Source: Marinibacterium anthonyi (lineage in GTDB: Bacteria > Pseudomonadota > Alphaproteobacteria > Rhodobacterales > Rhodobacteraceae). Taken from it: a stretch of DNA of 64,000 bases. The notes below the pieces were generated by a model. The model saw nothing but the letters and a program-made list of their open reading frames with translations, made no database searches and was not told the DNA's origin. A program made the translations under genes and the position numbers. This document shows positions 35,894-44,369 of this stretch, piece after piece. Position 1 is the first letter of the stretch, and every line of letters begins with the position of its first letter. The stretch spans positions 1,537,501 to 1,601,500 of the forward strand of contig CP031585.1 of NCBI GenBank assembly GCA_003217735.2. The letters are read 5' to 3'.

Positions 35894-37030
35894 ATGTCCG
35901 CCACGCCCGATTTCGTGAGCACCGTCGATCCGGATGGTCTTGATGAATTCTCGGTCGTCTTCACCGACCGGTCGCTCAACCACATGTCGGCGGCCTTCCA
36001 GGAGGTGATGCGCGATATCTCGGCGATGCTGAAGAAGGTCTATGGCGCCGACGGTGTCGCGCTGGTGCCCGGTGGCGGGACCTACGGGATGGAAGCCGTG
36101 GCCCGGCAGTTCGCCCGCGGCGCGGATGTGCTGGTGGTGCGCAACGGCTGGTTCTCGTACCGCTGGAGCCAGATCTTCGAGGCCGGCGATTTCGTGGGGT
36201 CGTCGGTGGTGATGAAGGCGCATCCGGCCGGCAACGACAGCCCCGCGCCCTTCGCACCGGCCCCGATCGAAGAGGTCGTGGCCAAGATCCACGAGGTCAA
36301 GCCGCAGGTGGTCTTTGCGCCCCACGTGGAAACCAGCGCCGGGGTGATCCTGCCCGATGCCTACATCACCGCCATGGCGGCGGCGGCGCACGAGGTCGGC
36401 GCGCTGATGGTGCTGGATTGCATCGCCTCGGGCTGCGCCTGGGTCGACATGAAGGCAACCGGCGTCGATATCCTGATCTCGGCCCCCCAGAAGGGGTGGA
36501 GCGCGTCGCCCTGTGCCGGGCTGGTGATGCTGTCCGAACGCGCGTTGACGCGGATCGAAGGGACGATGTCGGACAGTTTCGCCATCGACCTGAAGAAGTG
36601 GCTGTCGATCATGCAGGCCTACGAGGCGGGCGGCCATGCCTATCATGCGACGATGCCGACGGACGCGTTGAAGGCGTTCCGCGACACGATGATCGAAACG
36701 AAGGAATACGGGTTTGAACGGCTGCGCGAACGGCAATGGGCCCTGGGCAACACGGTGCGCGAGATGCTGAGGGCCAAGGGCGTGGTTTCGGTGGCCGCCG
36801 AAGGGTTCGGTGCGCCGGGCGTGGTGGTCAGCTATACCGACGATCCCGATATCCAGTCCGGCAAGGCCTTCCTGGCGGAGGGCATGCAGATCGCGGCCGG
36901 CGTGCCGCTGCAATGCGACGAACCCGCCGATTTCCGGACCTTCCGGCTGGGTCTGTTCGGGCTGGACAAGCTGTACGACGTCGAAGGCACGGTGGCGCGC
37001 CTGCGCCGGGTGATCGACGTGGTCTTGTAA
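35894..37030 (+). CDS. Class V aminotransferase (alanine-glyoxylate/serine type)
   Basis: A 378-residue PLP aminotransferase of fold type I, class V. Visible: GGGTYGMEAVARQFARG near the cofactor site, VRNGWFSYRWSQIFEAG, HVETSAGVILPD, DCIASGCAWVDM with the cofactor Asp, and the Schiff-base Lys in ISAPQKGWSASPCAG. The substrate could be alanine, serine or another small amino acid with glyoxylate or pyruvate. An AGGAGGAAG site precedes the ATG at 35894. Its stop codon lies at the edge of a five-unit 12-bp repeat. No obvious operon partner. Confidence 0.88.
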   Translation: MSATPDFVSTVDPDGLDEFSVVFTDRSLNHMSAAFQEVMRDISAMLKKVYGADGVALVPGGGTYGMEAVARQFARGADVLVVRNGWFSYRWSQIFEAGDFVGSSVVMKAHPAGNDSPAPFAPAPIEEVVAKIHEVKPQVVFAPHVETSAGVILPDAYITAMAAAAHEVGALMVLDCIASGCAWVDMKATGVDILISAPQKGWSASPCAGLVMLSERALTRIEGTMSDSFAIDLKKWLSIMQAYEAGGHAYHATMPTDALKAFRDTMIETKEYGFERLRERQWALGNTVREMLRAKGVVSVAAEGFGAPGVVVSYTDDPDIQSGKAFLAEGMQIAAGVPLQCDEPADFRTFRLGLFGLDKLYDVEGTVARLRRVIDVVL

Positions 37031-37088
37031 ATCAGGGTCGAAATCAGGGTCGAAATCTGGGCCGAAATCCAGGTCGGAATCCAGGTCG
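37029..37088 (+). repeat. 12-bp tandem repeat, five units, starting at a stop codon
   Basis: Five consecutive 12-base units: two identical AAATCAGGGTCG, then AAATCTGGGCCG, AAATCCAGGTCG and GAATCCAGGTCG. The first unit begins within the TAA stop (37028-37030) of the aminotransferase gene. Confidence 0.93.
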
Positions 37089-37114
37089 GGCGGGGCACGA
37101 TCCCGCCCGCGCCT

Positions 37115-38311
37115 TCAGCGGATGCCAAGGCCCAGCTGCATCAGCCCGCGCCGGATCGGCGAGATGTCATGCAGCGCGGCGATGCCTTTCGCGCGCAGGT
37201 CCTTGAGCGGCTGGAACGGCAGCATCGAGGTGCGGTTGAGGATATCGACCCCGGTGACCCGCAGGTGGATGTCGGTGCTGCGCTTGCGGGCATAGGCGGC
37301 CAGCATGTCCGCGTCGCCCAGGGTGTCGGGATGGGCGGTGGCCAGGTCCAGCAGCCCCTGCAGGTCGGCCAGCGACATGTTCAGCCCCTGCGCCCCGATC
37401 GGCGGGATCACATGCGCGGCTTCGGCCATCAGCGCCAGCCGCTCCGATGTCATCCTGTCCGCCGTCTGGCTGATGATCGGCCAGGCCTGGCGCCGGGTGA
37501 CCAGCTTCAGCGGACCCAGCAGGCCGGCGGACCGGTCGGTCATCGCGGCCTCGAACGCGGGAACATCCAGGTCCATCAGCGCGCGGGCCTTCGGGCCTTC
37601 CTCCATCCAGACCACGGCCGACGAAGGCATGCCGTCGTGATCGGGCAGGGGGACCAGGGTAAAGGGCCCGCCTGAACGGTGCACCTCGGTCGAGACGTTC
37701 TGATGTGCCAGCGGATGGGTAACGGCGAAAACCACGGCGGTTTGCCCATAGCGGCGGGTATGCACACCGATGCCGGCGGCCTGGCGCATGGGCGAATTGC
37801 GGCCATCGGCGGCCACCACCAGGCGGGCGCGCACCTGGGTGCCGTCGCTCAGCCCGACGCGGGCTTCGTCGGTGCGGGTGACCAGGGTCCTGGTGCCGCA
37901 ACCGGGGCGGAAATCGACGGTGTCCAGTTCGGACAAACGCGCGACCATCTCGCGCCGCAGCAGCCAGTTGGGCAGGTTCCATCCGAACGGCTGGTCGGAA
38001 ATATCGGCGGCGTCGAAATCGCGGATCACGCGGGCATCGCCCCCGGGCCCGCCGGCATCGACGATGCGCATGACCTGCAAGGGCATGGCAAAGGGGGCCA
38101 GGTGCGCCCACAGACCGGCGGTTTCCATCAATGCGCGGCCCGGCTGCAGGATGGCGGTGGTGCGCAGGTCGGCGCCGTCGCTGTCGCGGTCGGTGACCGG
38201 CGGGGTGGGATCGACGCAGATCACCCTGAACCCGGCGCTGCCGAAGGCCGCCGCCGCCGTCAGCCCGGCAACGCCGCCGCCGGAAATCAGGATATCGCAG
38301 ATCTGGGCCAT
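37115..38311 (-). CDS. UbiH/UbiF-type FAD-dependent hydroxylase
   Basis: A 398-residue flavoprotein monooxygenase of the ubiquinone-hydroxylase family. N-terminal FAD motif CDILISGGGVAGLTAAAAFG (GxGxxG variant GGGVAG), middle VVAADGRNSPMRQAAGI (the DG motif), and the C-terminal ALMAEAAHVIPPIGAQGLNMSLADL, which corresponds to the GDAAH-P-GQG-N motif with AEAAH. It probably hydroxylates the ubiquinone ring, though related small-molecule hydroxylases cannot be excluded. GGGAGAA lies 6 bases before the ATG at 38311. Likely membrane-associated. Confidence 0.87.
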   Translation of the reverse strand: MAQICDILISGGGVAGLTAAAAFGSAGFRVICVDPTPPVTDRDSDGADLRTTAILQPGRALMETAGLWAHLAPFAMPLQVMRIVDAGGPGGDARVIRDFDAADISDQPFGWNLPNWLLRREMVARLSELDTVDFRPGCGTRTLVTRTDEARVGLSDGTQVRARLVVAADGRNSPMRQAAGIGVHTRRYGQTAVVFAVTHPLAHQNVSTEVHRSGGPFTLVPLPDHDGMPSSAVVWMEEGPKARALMDLDVPAFEAAMTDRSAGLLGPLKLVTRRQAWPIISQTADRMTSERLALMAEAAHVIPPIGAQGLNMSLADLQGLLDLATAHPDTLGDADMLAAYARKRSTDIHLRVTGVDILNRTSMLPFQPLKDLRAKGIAALHDISPIRRGLMQLGLGIR

Positions 38312-38392
38312 GATCGTTCTCCCATGGGACGGGCTTGTGCGCAATCTAGCCCGCCTGCCTCCCGGCGGCCAGAGGCGCGGGCCGGACTTGCG

Positions 38393-39040
38393 TCATTCTG
38401 TCAGCTGCTTCAGGAACGCGGTCAGGTCGTCGGTGTGGTGATGGATATGGTCCGCCTCAAGACGTTCGGGCGCGACGTGGACGGTGCGCATGCCCATGGC
38501 GTGGGGTTCGGCCAGGTTGCGGGGATCGTCCTCGAACATCGCGCCGGTTGCCGTTTCCAGCCCGTCCAGCGTGAAGACCGTATCGAATGCCTCGCGCCGG
38601 GGTTTGGGCAGAAATCCCGCATGTTCAACTCCGTAGACCGCATCGAACAGCCCGCTCAGCCCCCGCGCCTCCAGCACGCGGGCCGCATAGGGCGCCGTGC
38701 CGTTGGTATAGACGATGCGCCGTCCCGGCAGGGCGGCGATGCAGGCCGCCAGGTCCACGTCCGGTTGCAGCGGGTGGAACGAGATGTCGTGCACATGCGC
38801 CAGGTAGGGCCCCGGATCCATCCCGTGGACTTCCATCAGCCCGGCCAGCGTGGTGCCGTAATCCGCCCAGTACTGGCGGCGCAGGCGGTTGGCCTCGTCC
38901 CGGGTGACCCCCAGCGAAGAGCTGACGTAATCCACCATCCGCAGTTCGATCTGGTCGAACAGCCGGGCCTGGGACGGATAGAGCGTGTTGTCGAGATCGA
39001 AGACCCAGACGCGCACGTGATCGAAGGATTGCTTTACCAT
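38393..39040 (-). CDS. HAD-family pyrimidine 5'-nucleotidase-like phosphatase
   Basis: A 215-residue HAD hydrolase. Motif I is WVFDLDNTLYPSQARLFDQI, with the nucleophile Asp and acid Asp; the cap region is RRQYWADYGTTLAGLMEVHGMDP; motif II is RRIVYTNGTAPYA; the Lys is in GFLPKPRREAF; and motif IV is AMFEDDPRNL. The pattern matches the pyrimidine 5'-nucleotidase subgroup of yeast SDT1/PHM8 type. The substrate is inferred only. The start MVKQSFDHVRVWVF at 39040 was chosen because it places motif I at the usual position. Its promoter region is shared with the divergent GntR gene. Confidence 0.87.
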   Translation of the reverse strand: MVKQSFDHVRVWVFDLDNTLYPSQARLFDQIELRMVDYVSSSLGVTRDEANRLRRQYWADYGTTLAGLMEVHGMDPGPYLAHVHDISFHPLQPDVDLAACIAALPGRRIVYTNGTAPYAARVLEARGLSGLFDAVYGVEHAGFLPKPRREAFDTVFTLDGLETATGAMFEDDPRNLAEPHAMGMRTVHVAPERLEADHIHHHTDDLTAFLKQLTE

Positions 39041-39123
39041 GGCGGTGTCGTAGGCCGGAGTGTGCCCGCGTGCAACCAATGGCGCACTTGATCGTGGCGC
39101 GTCGAAACCGATAGTGTCGTGCG

Positions 39124-39792
39124 ATGGAGACCAGAGACCGCATGAACCAGACCAAGACGACGCAGAAGGATGCCTATACCCTCATACTCGAGGCGATCGA
39201 CGTAGGCGTCTACAAACCGGGCGACCGGCTGGTGGAAAGCGACCTGGCTGACCGGTTCGGCGTGTCGCGGACCCCTATTCGCGAGGCTTTGCAACGGCTT
39301 GAGACACAGTCGCTGCTGGAACGGGACGGGCGGTCGCTGATTGTGGCGTCGCTGGACCACAACCAGATGGCGGAACTTTACGTGGTCCGGCGCGAACTGG
39401 AGGGGCTGGCGGCGCGGCTGGCCGCGCGCCACGCGACCGAGGAAGAGGTGCGGGTGCTGCGCGACATGGTCACCGCCGATGACGCGCTGGTCAACGACCC
39501 GGCGGCGCTGTCGCGGGCGAACCGGCGGTTTCACAAGCAGATCCACCTGGCCTCGCACAACCGCTACCTGGTGCAGCAGCTGGACCTTGTGCATCGCACC
39601 ATGGCGCTGATGGCGACGACCTCGCTGGCCGCGCAAGGCCGCGGTCAGATCGCCCAAAGCGAACACGACGGCATCGTCCGCGCCATCGAGGCGCGCGACG
39701 AAGAAGCGGCGGACAAGGCGCTGAAGGAACATATCTCGATCGCCTTCATGACCCGGCTCAAGCAGGACGCAGGCGACCGGGAACGCGCCTAG
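39124..39792 (+). CDS. GntR-family regulator (FadR/FCD subgroup)
   Basis: A 222-residue transcription factor. The N-terminal winged helix: KDAYTLILEAIDVGVYKPGD, LVESDLADRFGVSRTPIREALQRLE. The C-terminal FCD domain: YVVRRELEGLAARLAARHA, NRRFHKQIHLASHNRYLVQ and SEHDGIVRAIEARDEEAADKALKEHI, in which the Asp and His positions of the metal/ligand site can be seen. The ligand is probably a small carboxylate. Met at 39142 is an alternative start. Its stop overlaps by four bases the stop of the convergent glycosyltransferase gene. Confidence 0.9.
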   Translation: METRDRMNQTKTTQKDAYTLILEAIDVGVYKPGDRLVESDLADRFGVSRTPIREALQRLETQSLLERDGRSLIVASLDHNQMAELYVVRRELEGLAARLAARHATEEEVRVLRDMVTADDALVNDPAALSRANRRFHKQIHLASHNRYLVQQLDLVHRTMALMATTSLAAQGRGQIAQSEHDGIVRAIEARDEEAADKALKEHISIAFMTRLKQDAGDRERA

Positions 39793-41699
39793 GTCCTGGG
39801 CGGGCCGTTGTCCAGACCGTGCTGGGTCTTGTCCCAGAAATACGGATCGGTAGCGAGTTCCCACAACGCCTTGAAGGCGGCCATGGCCCCAAGCGGGAAG
39901 TACAGGATCAGGCTGGGCACCCAGGGCATGAGATGCCGGTGCGCCCGCCCGCTGACCGCCACGAAGCCGGTGCCCACGTTGACCGCGCCGGCACAGATCA
40001 GCAGCGCCAGCAGCAGCGCGGTGCTGTCCGCCGGCAGAACCGCCTGCGCCGGATGCGGCAGGCCCAGCATCAGCAGCCAGAAGGACCACAGCACCGGGGC
40101 CAGCAGAAATTGCGACACGGTGCCGACAAAGAACGCCTGCACCGACAGGAACCCCAGCGGCCCCAGGTCGCGCCACAGCCGGCGCGGATGGCGCATGTGC
40201 ACCAGGTAGGTGACCATGAACCCCTTCAGCCAGCGCGACCGCTGCTTGATCCAGGGCCAGGCGCGGCAATTGGCTTCTTCGCGGGTGACCGTGGCCATGA
40301 TCTCGGTCACGTAACCGAAGCGGGCCAGGCGGACGCCAAGGTCGGCGTCTTCGGTGACGTTGTGCGCGTCCCAGGCGCCGACCCGTTCCAGCGCGGCGCG
40401 GCGGATGAACATCGTGGTGCCCCCCAGCGGCACGACCAGCCCCAGCCGGGCGATGCCCGGCAGGATGACGCGGAACCAGCTGGCGTATTCGATGGTGAAA
40501 CACCGGGCCAGCCAGTTGCAGGCCGGGTTGTAGAAATCCAGAACCCCCTGCAGGCAGGCCACGTTGCGCGGTGCCCGGGCAAAGCGGCGGGCGATGCGTT
40601 CCAGTTGGTCGGGGGCGGGCGCGTCTTCGGCATCCCAGACGCCGATGATGTCGCCATCGCAGAAATCCAGCGCGAAATTCATCGCCCGCGGCTTGGTGGT
40701 CAGCCCGCCATAGGCCGGCACGGTGATCACCCGCATCCAGGGCGGCAGGTCCGACCGCTGGATCGCCGCGCGGGTGACCGTGTCGTGTTCCTCGAGCACC
40801 AGAAGAACCTGCAGCAGCGCCTTGGGGTAACTCAGCTCTCGCAGGCGGGCGACCAGGCGTTCGGCCACGGCCTCTTCGCGGTACAGCGGCACGATGACGG
40901 AAAAGCGTGGCCAGAACCGCGGTTCGGACGGGACGGGAAACAGCGGGCCGGACACGTCGGTCCCATCGCTCAGGCGATGGCGGCGGCGCGGTGGTGTCAT
41001 CAGGTGCGAGATCAGCCCGGCGGTTTTCAGTGACGCGATCAGCATCAGGCTGGCCATCGCGATCAGCGACAGCGCGGCGATGGTCTGATAGGGCGCGGCC
41101 AGAAGGATCCCGGCGGCGGTGAGGGCCAGCGCCAAGGGGACACGTTGCCAGGTGCGGGCGCCCCGCCAGGACCGGCAGCTGTAATCGGGCGCCACGCGGG
41201 TCAGCGAGGCCGCGGCCAGCCGGGGCCGCAGCAGCCGCGAAAGATGGGCCATGACCTGGCCCGCATCGGCAACCACCGGCAGCACCGAGAACGCGGTGCC
41301 AAAGGCGGCCTGCACATTTGCCGCATCTTCCGGATCGGCGGTGGCGATGACCAGCGTGTCTTCCAGCCGCGCCCAGGGCAGGGCGCGGTGCTTCATCCAG
41401 AACTGCGGCGTGCGCAGGCCGATGAGGCTGGGATCGGGCGGGTGTTCGGCCAGGTCAAGCCGCGCCAGCCCCTGCTGTTCGGACAGGGCCAGCGCCAGGT
41501 CGGCGTCCCGTGTCCAGCCTTCGGCGCGCAGGATATCGCCCAGCCGCGCGGGCACGATCCGCTGCATGTCCAGCGCGCGCACCAATTGATCCGTGGTCAG
41601 CCGGCCCGAATCGACCAGGTAGCGGCCCAACGGCTTGCGCGCGGCGTCGCCATCGGCGGGCGCCGGCAAGCTGACCAATCTGAGTTGAGCCTCGCTCAT
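39789..41699 (-). CDS. Family 2 glycosyltransferase with N-terminal MshEN-like domain
   Basis: A 636-residue protein. Residues about 23-83 read PLGRYLVDSGRLTTDQLVRA, then ARLGDILRAEGWTRDADLAL, the paired RLGxxL-G-L pattern of MshEN (GspE N-terminal) domains, some of which bind cyclic di-GMP. Two membrane helices follow (about 185-230). The GT2 domain has FSVIVPLYREEAVAERLV, DAEDAP, TEDADLGVRLARFGY and the processive-type QRSRWLKGF. Four to five C-terminal helices follow. It is probably a polysaccharide synthase in the inner membrane; the product is unknown. Confidence 0.88.
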   Translation of the reverse strand: MSEAQLRLVSLPAPADGDAARKPLGRYLVDSGRLTTDQLVRALDMQRIVPARLGDILRAEGWTRDADLALALSEQQGLARLDLAEHPPDPSLIGLRTPQFWMKHRALPWARLEDTLVIATADPEDAANVQAAFGTAFSVLPVVADAGQVMAHLSRLLRPRLAAASLTRVAPDYSCRSWRGARTWQRVPLALALTAAGILLAAPYQTIAALSLIAMASLMLIASLKTAGLISHLMTPPRRRHRLSDGTDVSGPLFPVPSEPRFWPRFSVIVPLYREEAVAERLVARLRELSYPKALLQVLLVLEEHDTVTRAAIQRSDLPPWMRVITVPAYGGLTTKPRAMNFALDFCDGDIIGVWDAEDAPAPDQLERIARRFARAPRNVACLQGVLDFYNPACNWLARCFTIEYASWFRVILPGIARLGLVVPLGGTTMFIRRAALERVGAWDAHNVTEDADLGVRLARFGYVTEIMATVTREEANCRAWPWIKQRSRWLKGFMVTYLVHMRHPRRLWRDLGPLGFLSVQAFFVGTVSQFLLAPVLWSFWLLMLGLPHPAQAVLPADSTALLLALLICAGAVNVGTGFVAVSGRAHRHLMPWVPSLILYFPLGAMAAFKALWELATDPYFWDKTQHGLDNGPPRT

Positions 41700-41803
41700 G
41701 CAGCCCCCGCCATCCCCGCGCCGTGGCGCAAGGATGTCCGAGAGGGCTTAATGAACCGTTAATCGTGATCCGGCCCGGGCAAGGACTGCACGGGTATGCT
41801 GGA

Positions 41804-42973
41804 TCAACCGGCTTCGGCCTTGCGGGCCGCCATGGCGGCGGCGAAGCGTTCGAACAGGTAATAGCTGTCCTGCGGGCCGGGGCTGGCCTCGGGGTGGTAT
41901 TGCACCGACCAGACCGGTCGGTCGGCCATGCGGATCCCGCAGTTGGACCCGTCAAACAGCGACCGGTGGGTTTCCAGCACGCCCTCGGGCAGGGTCTGGG
42001 CGTCGACGGCGAACCCGTGGTTCATCGACGTGATTTCCACCTTGCCGGTTTCCAGGTCCTTCACGGGATGGTTGGCCCCGTGGTGGCCGTGGTTCATCTT
42101 GACCGTCTTGGCGCCAAGGGCCAACGCCAGCATCTGGTGGCCAAGGCAGATGCCGAAGACCGGCATCTGGCTGTTGTCCAGCACTTCGCGGATCATCGGA
42201 ACGGCATATTGCCCGGTGGCCGCCGGATCGCCCGGGCCGTTCGACAGGAACAGCCCGTCGGGATTGTGGGCCATCACCTCTTCGGCGGTGGCGGTGGCGG
42301 GCAGCACCGTCACGTCGGCGCCGGTGGAGGCCAGGCAGCGCAGGATGTTGCGCTTGGCGCCATAATCGACCGCAACCACCTTGTGGACGGCGTTTTCCTG
42401 CAGCGGGTACCCTTCGGGCCAGGCCCACCGCATCTCGTTCCAGCGATAGGACTGGGCGCAGGTGACTTCGCGCGCCAGGTCCATGCCTTCGAGCCCGGCA
42501 AAGCCGCGGGCGGCGGCGACCAGGTTCTCGATGTTGAAATTGCCGTCGGGGTTGTGTTCCAGCGCCACGTGCGGCGCGCCCTGCTGGCGGATCGCCCGGG
42601 TCAGGCGGCGGGTATCGACGCCACCGATGGCGATGCGCCCATTGCGCGTCAGCCAGTCCGTCAATTCCTCGGCGCTGCGCCAGTTCGACGGTTCGGTCGG
42701 GTCCCATTTCACCACCATGCCGGCGGCGACGGGGGTGTTGGCCTCGTCATCCTGCAGGTTGACGCCCACGTTGCCGATATGGGGGAAGGTGAAGGTCACG
42801 ACCTGGCCCGCATAGGACGGGTCCGTCATGATCTCCTGATAGCCGGTCATGGCGGTGTTGAAACACAGCTCGGCCACCGTTCGCCCCGTGGCGCCGAAGC
42901 CCCGACCGTAAAACAGCGTTCCGTCCGCAAGCGCAAGGCAGGCGGTCGGCCGGGAGGGGGCGGTACGGGGCAT
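41804..42973 (-). CDS. carA: Carbamoyl-phosphate synthase small subunit
   Basis: The glutamine amidotransferase subunit, supplying ammonia for carbamoyl phosphate in arginine and pyrimidine synthesis. The protein has 389 residues. N-terminal domain: ACLALADGTLFYGRGFGATG, FNTAMTGYQEIMTDPSYAGQ. Class I amidotransferase domain: VAVDYGAKRNILRCL, LSNGPGDPAATGQY, the nucleophile Cys in VFGICLGHQMLALALG, and the His/Glu pair in VQYHPEASPGP. The start is MPRTAPSRPTACLALADG at 42973; the longer open frame upstream is unlikely. carB is not in the window. Divergent from a YqeY-type gene. Confidence 0.97.
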   Translation of the reverse strand: MPRTAPSRPTACLALADGTLFYGRGFGATGRTVAELCFNTAMTGYQEIMTDPSYAGQVVTFTFPHIGNVGVNLQDDEANTPVAAGMVVKWDPTEPSNWRSAEELTDWLTRNGRIAIGGVDTRRLTRAIRQQGAPHVALEHNPDGNFNIENLVAAARGFAGLEGMDLAREVTCAQSYRWNEMRWAWPEGYPLQENAVHKVVAVDYGAKRNILRCLASTGADVTVLPATATAEEVMAHNPDGLFLSNGPGDPAATGQYAVPMIREVLDNSQMPVFGICLGHQMLALALGAKTVKMNHGHHGANHPVKDLETGKVEITSMNHGFAVDAQTLPEGVLETHRSLFDGSNCGIRMADRPVWSVQYHPEASPGPQDSYYLFERFAAAMAARKAEAG

Positions 42974-43155
42974 CTGGCAGCTCCTGTCGGCTATCGGCGG
43001 GTAAATCGGCGCAGATCTATGGGAGTGGTGCGGAGGGGTCAAGGGCTGTGCAAAAAAGCATCTTGGAACGGGTTCCGGCACGGAAAGCGCCCTCGGCGGT
43101 TGAGAGAGACGGCCGGAATGTTTAAGTTACGTGATTTGCAGATCCTTGGGATGGG

Positions 43156-43629
43156 ATGACACTGATGGATATGCGTGCGCGGGTCAACGGGGCCCTGAAG
43201 CAGGCGATGAAGGATAAGGCGGCCGAGCGTCTGGCGACGCTGCGCCTTATCAACGCGGCGATCAAGGACCGGGAGATCGCTCAGCGCGGAGACGGGGAAG
43301 AAAGCGTCGTCACGGATGCCGACGTGCTGGCGATCCTGGGCAAGATGGTCAAACAGCGCCAGGAAAGCGCGCGGGTCTACGAAGAGGGCGGCCGGCTGGA
43401 CCTGGCCGAACGCGAGACCGCCGAGATCGGGGTGATCGAGGAATTCCTTCCCCGGCAGCTGGCCGAGGACGAGGTGGATGCCGCCATCCGCGATGCGGTG
43501 GCTGCCACCGGCGCATCGTCGATCCGGGACATGGGCAAGGTGATGGGCGAGCTGAAGGCGCGTCACACCGGGCAGATGGATTTCGGCAAGGTCGGCGCGC
43601 TGGTCAAGCAGCAGCTCTGCACCGGCTGA
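43156..43629 (+). CDS. GatB/YqeY domain protein
   Basis: A 157-residue single-domain YqeY protein related to the tRNA-binding tail of GatB. Features: RARVNGALKQAMKDKAAERLATLRLINAAIKD, AILGKMVKQRQESARVYEEGGR, ERETAEIGVIEEFLPRQL and DMGKVMGELKARHTGQMDFGKV. It may act on tRNA or amidotransferase complexes, but function is not established. A start at 43165 (MDMRARVNG) is equally plausible and gives a more usual N-terminus. It sits divergent to carA, a frequent alphaproteobacterial arrangement. Confidence 0.9.
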   Translation: MTLMDMRARVNGALKQAMKDKAAERLATLRLINAAIKDREIAQRGDGEESVVTDADVLAILGKMVKQRQESARVYEEGGRLDLAERETAEIGVIEEFLPRQLAEDEVDAAIRDAVAATGASSIRDMGKVMGELKARHTGQMDFGKVGALVKQQLCTG

Positions 43630-43646
43630 GCGGGTCTGGGGGCGTC

Positions 43647-43669
43647 GCCATTGGGCTTGAACCAATGGC
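43647..43669. terminator. Hairpin after the YqeY-type gene
   Basis: GCCATTGG (43647-43654) and CCAATGGC (43662-43669) form a perfect 8-bp stem with a 7-base loop between convergent genes. No T tract follows. Confidence 0.5.
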
Positions 43670-43703
43670 GCACCAAAGCCACCCCCCGTTCTCCGGTGGA
43701 GGA

Positions 43704-43733
43704 CTCCCCCGGAGTATTTGGGCAAAGATGAAG
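43704..43733 (-). repeat. Half copy D of the dispersed element
   Basis: On the minus strand CTTCATCTTTGCCCAAATAC then TCCGGGGGAG matches the right arm of elements A and F (CTTCTTCTTGG, CAAATACC, CTCGGGGG). It lies 36 bases after the stop of the DUF2244 gene, in the same orientation relative to that gene as the other copies. Confidence 0.65.
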
Positions 43734-43769
43734 ATGCAGGGCGGCCTCGTGGGGTCGCCCTTTTTCGTT

Positions 43770-44252
43770 TCAGCCGGGGAAGAGCGTGTCGAGCTCGCCG
43801 TAGAGGGCCTTGCGTTCGGCTTCACTGAGGAAGGCGCCGATCTCGACCTCGCGGCCGGCGCCCTTGAGCGTGACGTAATTGGGGACCGGGCCGCCGTGAA
43901 CGTGAAGTTCGGGCCGGGCCCAGTAGCGGTTGCTTTCCCATTGCTGCACATCGCCGCGCGGGTTGGTGCGGGTCAGGCGGGCCATGTCCTGTGTCAAGGT
44001 CAGCACCTCGAGCACGCGGGCGCGGCGCTGGTTGGCGGTGATGGCCAGCCAGACACCGGCCAGGGCCAGCATCAGGAACGGCAGCAAAGCCCAGAGCAGG
44101 AAGGTGCCCAACAGGGGCAGAAGTGGCAGCAGCAGCAGTGCAAAGGTCACCCCGATGAAGAGCACGAAGCCCTTCGGGGTCATCGACTGGTGCGGCCAGA
44201 GATGCATCTCGCGCGTGTCGGGCCCGTCTGTATCGGTCCAGCGATATGGCAT
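43770..44252 (-). CDS. DUF2244 membrane protein
   Basis: A 160-residue protein with two adjacent hydrophobic helices (about 28-46 and 50-70: GFVLFIGVTFALLLLPLLPLL, WALLPFLMLALAGVWLAI) followed by a soluble domain with RRARVLEVLTLTQDMARLTR, RYWARPELHVHGG and a C-terminal GAFLSEAERKALYGEL. The pattern is that of DUF2244, often found near cytochrome oxidase or respiratory genes in alphaproteobacteria; function is unknown. It lies immediately downstream of ctaD on the same strand, but a strong terminator separates them. Confidence 0.85.
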   Translation of the reverse strand: MPYRWTDTDGPDTREMHLWPHQSMTPKGFVLFIGVTFALLLLPLLPLLGTFLLWALLPFLMLALAGVWLAITANQRRARVLEVLTLTQDMARLTRTNPRGDVQQWESNRYWARPELHVHGGPVPNYVTLKGAGREVEIGAFLSEAERKALYGELDTLFPG

Positions 44253-44314
44253 GGGATCGTTATATCCCGGGCGGCGAATATGTCGAGGATTCGGAGGCGC
44301 CCGGTTTCGGGGCG

Positions 44315-44344
44315 CAAAAGAAAACCCCGGCCTGAGCCGGGGTT
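44315..44344 (-). terminator. Rho-independent terminator of ctaD
   Basis: On the minus strand AACCCCGGC, TCAG, GCCGGGGTT followed by TTCTTTT. It begins about 25 bases after the ctaD stop. Confidence 0.9.
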
Positions 44345-44369
44345 CCGATGTTTGTGGTGATCGCCGGGA

